Shown one piece after another: positions 6,148 to 9,748 of a stretch of 9,748 nucleotides of DNA. The notes beneath the pieces were generated by a model. It had not been told where the DNA came from. It saw nothing but the letters and a program-made list of their open reading frames with translations, and made no database searches. The DNA is taken from the NCBI GenBank assembly GCA_903970295.1, contig CAJCHQ010000315.1, forward strand, positions 1 through 9,748, written 5' to 3'. Within the stretch, counting starts at the first letter, position 1. Each line of letters opens with the position of its first letter. A program made the position numbers and the translations under genes. Origin of the DNA: Bryobacterales bacterium (lineage in GTDB: Bacteria; Cyanobacteriota; Vampirovibrionia; Obscuribacterales; Obscuribacteraceae).

Positions 6148-7550
6148 AGCGCAGCCGTAAACTTCATTGGCAAGCATTGATGTTGCCGGGTATCAAACGT
6201 TGGATCGGATTGATCCTAATCTTCATCGGTGTCATGGTCTACGGCACTCTCCTGTTAATGGGTTTCCACCCCACCTACTGGGCCAAAGAATTCGTCACAG
6301 ATTTTTTGCACGATGCTGCAGCCGTTATGCCGCACCGCATCACGGGACTGGTTGTACTTGGTCTAGGCACCGTTGGCGTGCTGATTGCCGTGGCATCACT
6401 GGTGAGAAGTGTATTGCGTGCCTACGTATCAGACGACGACCGTGAATCGATTCCAGATGTTCTTTTTAAGAAGCGTCATCTTGAACGGGGACCGAGGGTC
6501 GTCGTGGTTGGCGGTGGCACTGGACTTTCCAATCTGCTTCGCGGATTAAAAGTATTCACGAACAACATCACTGCCATAGTCACAGTCGGAGATGATGGTG
6601 GAAGCTCAGGTCGCTTGCGCGAAGAACTAGGGATGCTGCCTCCCGGCGATATTAGAAACTGCATCACCGCTCTTGCCGACGAAGACAAATTGGTTACTGA
6701 ATTATTTCGCTATCGCTTCGAATCTGGCGGTGGATTGGAAGGTCACAGTTTCGGCAATTTGTTTTTGACTGCGGTCTTTGCCATCACCCACGGTGACATG
6801 TTGGAAGCTGTAAAAGTTGCTTCTCGAGTTCTTAATAGCTGTGGGCAGGTTTTGCCTGCCAGTCTCAGCCATATTGCACTGATTGCGAAAATGACGGATG
6901 GGCGCATTGTCAAAGGTGAATCTAAAATACCGCAGGCAAATGGGCGCGTCGCCAGTCTCTCCATCGACCCGCCAGAAGCGCAAGCGACTCCTGCCGCCCT
7001 TGAGGCGATCGCCAATGCAGAGCTGATTGTGCTCGGTCCTGGCAGTCTTTATACTTCGATTATTCCCAACCTTATGGTGCAAGGAATTTCCGATGCTATT
7101 GTGCGGTCGGCTGCGCACAAAATCTATGTTTGCAACGTGATGACGCAATTAGGTGAGACCACGGATTATAGCGTTGGTGATCACGTCGAAGCAGTATTAG
7201 GGCATGCCGGTGCCTTTGGTGAAACTGCTGGGCGCTTGATGCATGCTGTCCTGGTCAACAGCGTTGTGCCAGATGTGCAAGCCAAATCCGCCAGTGGGGC
7301 CGATGGTCCCAAACAAGTGGTTCTCGATCCGGAGAAGCTTGATGTTCTTGGTGTCATGCCCGAACTTGGTCCGCTTTTGAGCAATCCGTCGATTTTGCAC
7401 CATGACCCAGATATGCTCGCCCGAGCGATCATGTTGTGGTTCTACAAAATGCGCAAGAATAAAATCTTGCCGCCGGACGACGTAAAGGCGAAGTTGATTC
7501 ATGGTGAGCAATCTGAGCCATCGCTCGAGCGTGTCGAGAGCATCGTTTAA
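6144..7550 (+). CDS. yvcK: YvcK/CofD-like UDP-GlcNAc-binding protein with two N-terminal membrane helices
   Basis: Member of the YvcK (gluconeogenesis factor, CofD-like) family. In Bacillus and relatives YvcK binds UDP-GlcNAc and is needed for cell shape and growth on gluconeogenic carbon. The core (about 117-440) has VVVVGGGTGLS (119-129), VTVGDDGGSSGRLR (147-159), LPPGDIRNC (165-173), LEGHSFGNLFLTA (198-210), LGPGSLYTSIIPN (297-309) and NVMTQLGETTDYSVGDHVEA (331-350). Before it lie two hydrophobic helices (about 18-40 and 66-90) joined by a loop with many aromatic residues. The 468 residues therefore exceed the soluble form (about 320), and the enzyme domain is likely held at the inner face of the membrane. 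The 4-base overlap with rapZ-C (ATGA, 6144-6147) implies coupled translation. CofD itself (2-phospholactate transferase) is less likely because no F420 genes are nearby. Confidence 0.93.
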   Translation: MKRSRKLHWQALMLPGIKRWIGLILIFIGVMVYGTLLLMGFHPTYWAKEFVTDFLHDAAAVMPHRITGLVVLGLGTVGVLIAVASLVRSVLRAYVSDDDRESIPDVLFKKRHLERGPRVVVVGGGTGLSNLLRGLKVFTNNITAIVTVGDDGGSSGRLREELGMLPPGDIRNCITALADEDKLVTELFRYRFESGGGLEGHSFGNLFLTAVFAITHGDMLEAVKVASRVLNSCGQVLPASLSHIALIAKMTDGRIVKGESKIPQANGRVASLSIDPPEAQATPAALEAIANAELIVLGPGSLYTSIIPNLMVQGISDAIVRSAAHKIYVCNVMTQLGETTDYSVGDHVEAVLGHAGAFGETAGRLMHAVLVNSVVPDVQAKSASGADGPKQVVLDPEKLDVLGVMPELGPLLSNPSILHHDPDMLARAIMLWFYKMRKNKILPPDDVKAKLIHGEQSEPSLERVESIV

Positions 7551-7644
7551 TCCAGTAGTTTTTGTTTAGGTTTTGGGCTTATTTGCTGCGGGCATGAGAT
7601 GATTCTTGCTTGAGCACTTTGACAGAACAGTTGGGAGATTCGAT

Positions 7645-8145
7645 ATGTCTAGCACAACCAGTGAGACCGTCAACAAGGAAGAATTGGGAAAGGCAATTGG
7701 ACGTATTGCCAGCGGAGTTTACATTGTCACTTCGGTTCTCAATGGTCAAAGGGACGGAATGCTCACCACTTTTCTTGCGCAATGCTCTTTCGAGCCGCCC
7801 ATGCTTGTTTTTGCAGTGAAGAAAGAACGTCCGATTCTGAAAGAATTGGCAGACGGGCATCATTTCGTCGTCAATGTTCTTTCGAAAAACAACATGGACA
7901 TATTCAAGAATTTTGCCAAACCGCACACTGAGGGTCTGGATCGTTTCGAGAATTTGGCGGTGGAGAATGATCAGTTTGGCAGCCCGATCTTCACCGAAGC
8001 CGTGGCTTATATTTCATGCGTCACGCGCAAGCATATCGAATCTGGCGATCACATTTTGATCGTCGGTGAGATTCTTTCAGGCCGGCTTGTACAGATGGAT
8101 AACGAACCCATGACGCATCTGCGCAAGAATGGCTTTGGCTATTAG
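7645..8145 (+). CDS. Flavin reductase-like, FMN-binding split-barrel protein
   Basis: This 166-residue protein fits the flavin reductase-like domain (NAD(P)H:flavin oxidoreductase or FMN-binding protein). The N-terminal GRIASGVYIVTS (19-30) and GMLTTFLAQCSFEPP (38-52) match the first strands and FMN-contact loop, with HFVVNVLS (about 74-81) after them. A C-terminal HILIVGEILSG strand ends the barrel. It resembles the reductase module at the end of cyanobacterial flavodiiron proteins, but the metallo-beta-lactamase and flavodoxin parts are absent. I chose ATG 7645, with GGGAGA 6 bases upstream; an in-frame TTG at 7606 would add 13 residues but has no such site. It begins 94 bases after yvcK with no terminator between, so read-through is possible. 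The substrate and redox partner cannot be told. Confidence 0.87.
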   Translation: MSSTTSETVNKEELGKAIGRIASGVYIVTSVLNGQRDGMLTTFLAQCSFEPPMLVFAVKKERPILKELADGHHFVVNVLSKNNMDIFKNFAKPHTEGLDRFENLAVENDQFGSPIFTEAVAYISCVTRKHIESGDHILIVGEILSGRLVQMDNEPMTHLRKNGFGY

Positions 8146-8556
8146 TCAGCGATTTCGCTAACTCTGATCAGTCAGTCTTGAATTTATCAGCACTATATGT
8201 GGTGCCGTGGATTGTTTTCACTCACATACATTTTATGTTCATGTTTATGACGCGCCGATACTACATCGCTTTTTCCGTTTCAAAAATATTTTGCGTAGTC
8301 TCCCCATCGACGGTTGTCAAGATTGACTGATATGCTCTGGGCCTGGTCAAGTTGAATCGGCATATCCCCATATGTTTCCGTTCGACAGCGATTGGACCCT
8401 AACAGAGTGAGCGTTGGTATGTGAGGGCTCGTCCTTCAGTCATATCTCTCTGAAAATCCACAAGCAAGTCCCCCTGCACCACGGGGTGATGGCAAGTTGC
8501 ACTCTCCAAACGAATCAAGGCATCCATGAGTTTCACTAATGCAGTGAGGTAGATTG
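8146..8556 (+). other. 411-base non-coding stretch
   Basis: I see no convincing gene. A 31-codon ATG frame at 8235-8330 lacks a ribosome-binding site. The stretch holds a weak terminator candidate (8254-8274), a small inverted repeat CATAT-CCCC-ATATG (8361-8374), two similar TCAAG(A)TTGA strings near 8317 and 8348, and a GC-rich segment CCCCTGCACCACGGGG near 8470. A long leader for the gene at 8557 is possible. I could not find a consensus promoter. Confidence 0.45.
8254..8274 (+). terminator. Weak candidate terminator after the flavin reductase gene
   Basis: CGAT (8256-8259) pairs with ATCG (8265-8268) around ACTAC, with one further G-C pair possible across a bulged C, and five T residues follow at 8270-8274. 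The stem is short and lies 110 bases after the stop codon, so this is tentative. It is the only hairpin plus T-run I can see downstream of the operon. Confidence 0.22.
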
Positions 8557-8790
8557 ATGATTCCTATTTTATTGTTATTCGGCGCGTTTTTGGCTATATG
8601 CATGTTTCTGATTTTGTCTGAATCCCGCTGCGATCGGCAAGCTGATGGCAGTTTCGTCGATGCCTCATACTGGGGCATTTATACGCCTGGTCAGGCGCCT
8701 AGGGTGAGGCAAATGATGGCTCTGCACAATCTCAAGCCTGAGGAAAACGACCACCAGTTCGGCTCGGTTCGTGTCCATCCGACAATCTGA
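8557..8790 (+). CDS. Small single-helix membrane protein of unknown function
   Basis: This 77-residue protein starts with a strong hydrophobic helix (about residues 2-21, IPILLLFGAFLAICMFLILS). A short polar region follows (ESRCDRQADGSF), then a 45-residue segment with YWGIYTPGQAPRVRQMM and an acidic/His tail. GAGGT at 8546-8550, 6 bases before the ATG, is among the best ribosome-binding sites in the window and supports a real gene; the in-frame TTG just before the ATG is less likely. The helix lacks the Lys/Arg-rich start and AxA cleavage site of a typical signal peptide, so an anchor is more likely, with the tail on one side of the membrane. No family is recognised. It lies 172 bases before the channel gene on the same strand, so a link with that protein is possible but unproven. 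Confidence 0.6.
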   Translation: MIPILLLFGAFLAICMFLILSESRCDRQADGSFVDASYWGIYTPGQAPRVRQMMALHNLKPEENDHQFGSVRVHPTI

Positions 8791-8810
8791 TTTGAGGCAC
8801 AAAGCCATAA

Positions 8811-8837
8811 CTAAAGCGGTTGCGCTCATTCGCTTAG
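8811..8837 (+). repeat. Bulged inverted repeat between the small membrane protein and the channel gene
   Basis: CTAA and GCG (8811-8818, one bulged A) pair with CGC and TTAG (8831-8837), giving seven pairs around a 12-base loop, 21 bases after the stop codon at 8790. No T-run follows on the + strand, so termination here is doubtful. Confidence 0.25.
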
Positions 8838-8893
8838 AATCAAATAGTCGCGCCCGCACGTTTTCCATTTCATCCTCGTCTCCCGGCTCAATT

Positions 8894-8928
8894 CGTTTTG
8901 GGGCGCCGCAAACGTGATAACTTTTATC
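8894..8928. promoter_or_regulatory. Two adjacent inverted repeats upstream of the channel gene
   Basis: CGTTT (8894-8898) and AAACG (8910-8914) flank a GGCGCC core. Right after them GATAA (8916-8920) and TTATC (8924-8928) are inverted around CTT, 35 bases before the ATG at 8963. The spacing suits an operator or a -10 region, but I cannot match either to a known regulator. Confidence 0.28.
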
Positions 8929-8962
8929 CGAATGCGCGCAGACGAGAGGGATGACAAGCTGA

Positions 8963-9703
8963 ATGGAAAGAATGCGAATATCTAGAGAATTGTTTGCTCC
9001 CAAAAACTATTTCGCCGTGCTTGCAGCGGTTTTGATTGCTAGTTTTGCCGGGCCGCTCTTGAATAATACGTGGGAGGGTCGCGTAGCCGGCAGCACGTTT
9101 ATATTTCTGCTTGTTGTCAGTGTTTCGTATGCGGTTAGTCCCAGCCGCATCATTCGTTGGCAAGTTTTGATTTTGGGCATCTCTGCTTGCATTTTCATTT
9201 GTGCCAGCACCATTCTTGGCGTTCCCGGTTTGGACGCGCCTGCGATCAAGGCCGGCAGTTATTTTCTCGGCTTTGTTTTCTTGGTGCTAGGCACATGTGT
9301 GATCTTTCGTGATGTCTTTGCCGGTGCTGTGACTGCCAATCGCCTCTGCGGCGCGATTTGCTTGTATCTACTCATAGGCGCGTGCTTCGCGATTCTCTAC
9401 ATGGTGGTCGATATCGCCGATCCGAAAGCCTTCCAAACAAATGAGGCTTTAGCCAGTCGTTTCGATCCGAACAATCCTCGTCACGAACGATTGTCGCTGC
9501 TTATGTATTTCAGCATGGTGACATTGTCTACGGCTGGCTACGGCGACATTAGTCCGGTCAATCGACTGGCTCGCACGCTGGCCTGGTTGGAAGCAGCCAG
9601 TGGGCAGATATATTTGTCAATGATGGTGGCTCGTCTGGTTGGCTTGCACATTGTCGGCGCTCAGGCGGCGGCCGCCGCTCGTCGAGATAATGTTGGCGAC
9701 TGA
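8963..9703 (+). CDS. Potassium-channel-like membrane protein (Ion_trans_2 pore)
   Basis: This 246-residue protein has about six hydrophobic segments (about 16-34, 42-59, 65-86, 98-116, 128-150 and 203-230). Between the last two lies a pore helix and selectivity filter, MVTLSTAGYGD (185-195), which matches the TVGYGD signature with Ala for Val. This is the ion-channel pore fold (PF07885 type), so monovalent cation, probably K+, transport is inferred. The turret before the pore is long (about 150-178, with DPNNPRHERL). After the last helix only about 16 residues remain (AQAAAAARR...), so there is no RCK or cyclic-nucleotide domain. There is no Arg-rich voltage-sensor helix. An in-frame TGA at 8960-8962 fixes the start at ATG 8963 or 8972; AGAGGG (8945-8950) is rather far from both. 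Confidence 0.82.
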   Translation: MERMRISRELFAPKNYFAVLAAVLIASFAGPLLNNTWEGRVAGSTFIFLLVVSVSYAVSPSRIIRWQVLILGISACIFICASTILGVPGLDAPAIKAGSYFLGFVFLVLGTCVIFRDVFAGAVTANRLCGAICLYLLIGACFAILYMVVDIADPKAFQTNEALASRFDPNNPRHERLSLLMYFSMVTLSTAGYGDISPVNRLARTLAWLEAASGQIYLSMMVARLVGLHIVGAQAAAAARRDNVGD

Positions 9704-9748
9704 TGTGCGCACAGGCGGCGATTCTTTCCATTCACCAGTTTTAAATCG

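Noticed and set aside
7619..7647. Perfect TTGACA (7619-7624) with a GATATG 17 bases on, as a promoter for the flavin reductase gene
   Set aside because: The would-be -10 box overlaps the ATG at 7645, so transcription would start inside the gene.
8235..8330. 31-codon ATG frame in the non-coding stretch
   Set aside because: No ribosome-binding site, and the product begins with an accidental-looking run of Met and Phe.
8370..8395. TTCGA string resembling a tRNA T-loop
   Set aside because: The flanking bases do not form the T-stem and no acceptor or anticodon arm is present.
8473..8552. Fluoride-riboswitch-like blocks GGTGATGG, AAACG and CTAATG, in the right order, ahead of the small membrane protein gene
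   Set aside because: Spacings are too long, the stem next to GATGG does not pair with the bases after CTAATG, and the third stem has a mismatch. The downstream gene is not a known fluoride exporter. A covariance-model search with the fluoride family would settle it.

Overview
This window looks like ordinary chromosomal sequence of a free-living bacterium, with moderate GC (about half by eye), densely packed and free of mobile elements, CRISPR arrays and RNA genes. The best taxonomic hint is the YvcK-type protein with two N-terminal membrane helices, a form I associate with Cyanobacteria, their non-photosynthetic sister groups (Vampirovibrionia/Melainabacteria) and Chloroflexota. The flavin reductase also resembles the reductase module of cyanobacterial flavodiiron proteins. 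A Melainabacteria-like source is therefore my tentative inference; nothing here proves it.

Left part (1-4315). A possible gene tail on the + strand (3-116) faces fabF (177-1442, -), a complete 3-oxoacyl-ACP synthase II with an intact Cys-His-His triad. After a 353-base non-coding stretch comes a YgjP-like zinc metallopeptidase with an acidic tail (1796-2542, -). It shares an 80-base divergent promoter region with cobU (2623-3255, +; TTG start), the cobinamide kinase/guanylyltransferase of B12 salvage. The 3' end of cobU overlaps tail-to-tail by 89 bases with an exported protein of unknown function (3167-4315, -).

Central operon (4558-7550, +, perhaps to 8145). It runs peptide deformylase (def), an unrecognised 132-residue protein with one CxxC, a stand-alone RapZ C-terminal domain, and membrane-anchored YvcK. 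Spacing is tight: 41 bases after def, a 26-base overlap (or 16-base gap) before rapZ-C, and a 4-base ATGA overlap before yvcK. RapZ/YvcJ and YvcK belong to amino-sugar and cell-envelope control (GlcN6P and UDP-GlcNAc sensing in well-studied relatives), so this looks like an envelope-control operon headed by a translation housekeeping gene. The def/132-residue junction carries two mutually exclusive hairpins that could couple translation of the two genes. A flavin reductase-like protein (7645-8145) follows 94 bases after yvcK.

Right part (8146-9748). A 411-base non-coding stretch precedes a 77-residue single-helix membrane protein with a strong ribosome-binding site (8557-8790). A multi-helix potassium-channel-like protein with a TAGYGD selectivity filter follows (8963-9703).
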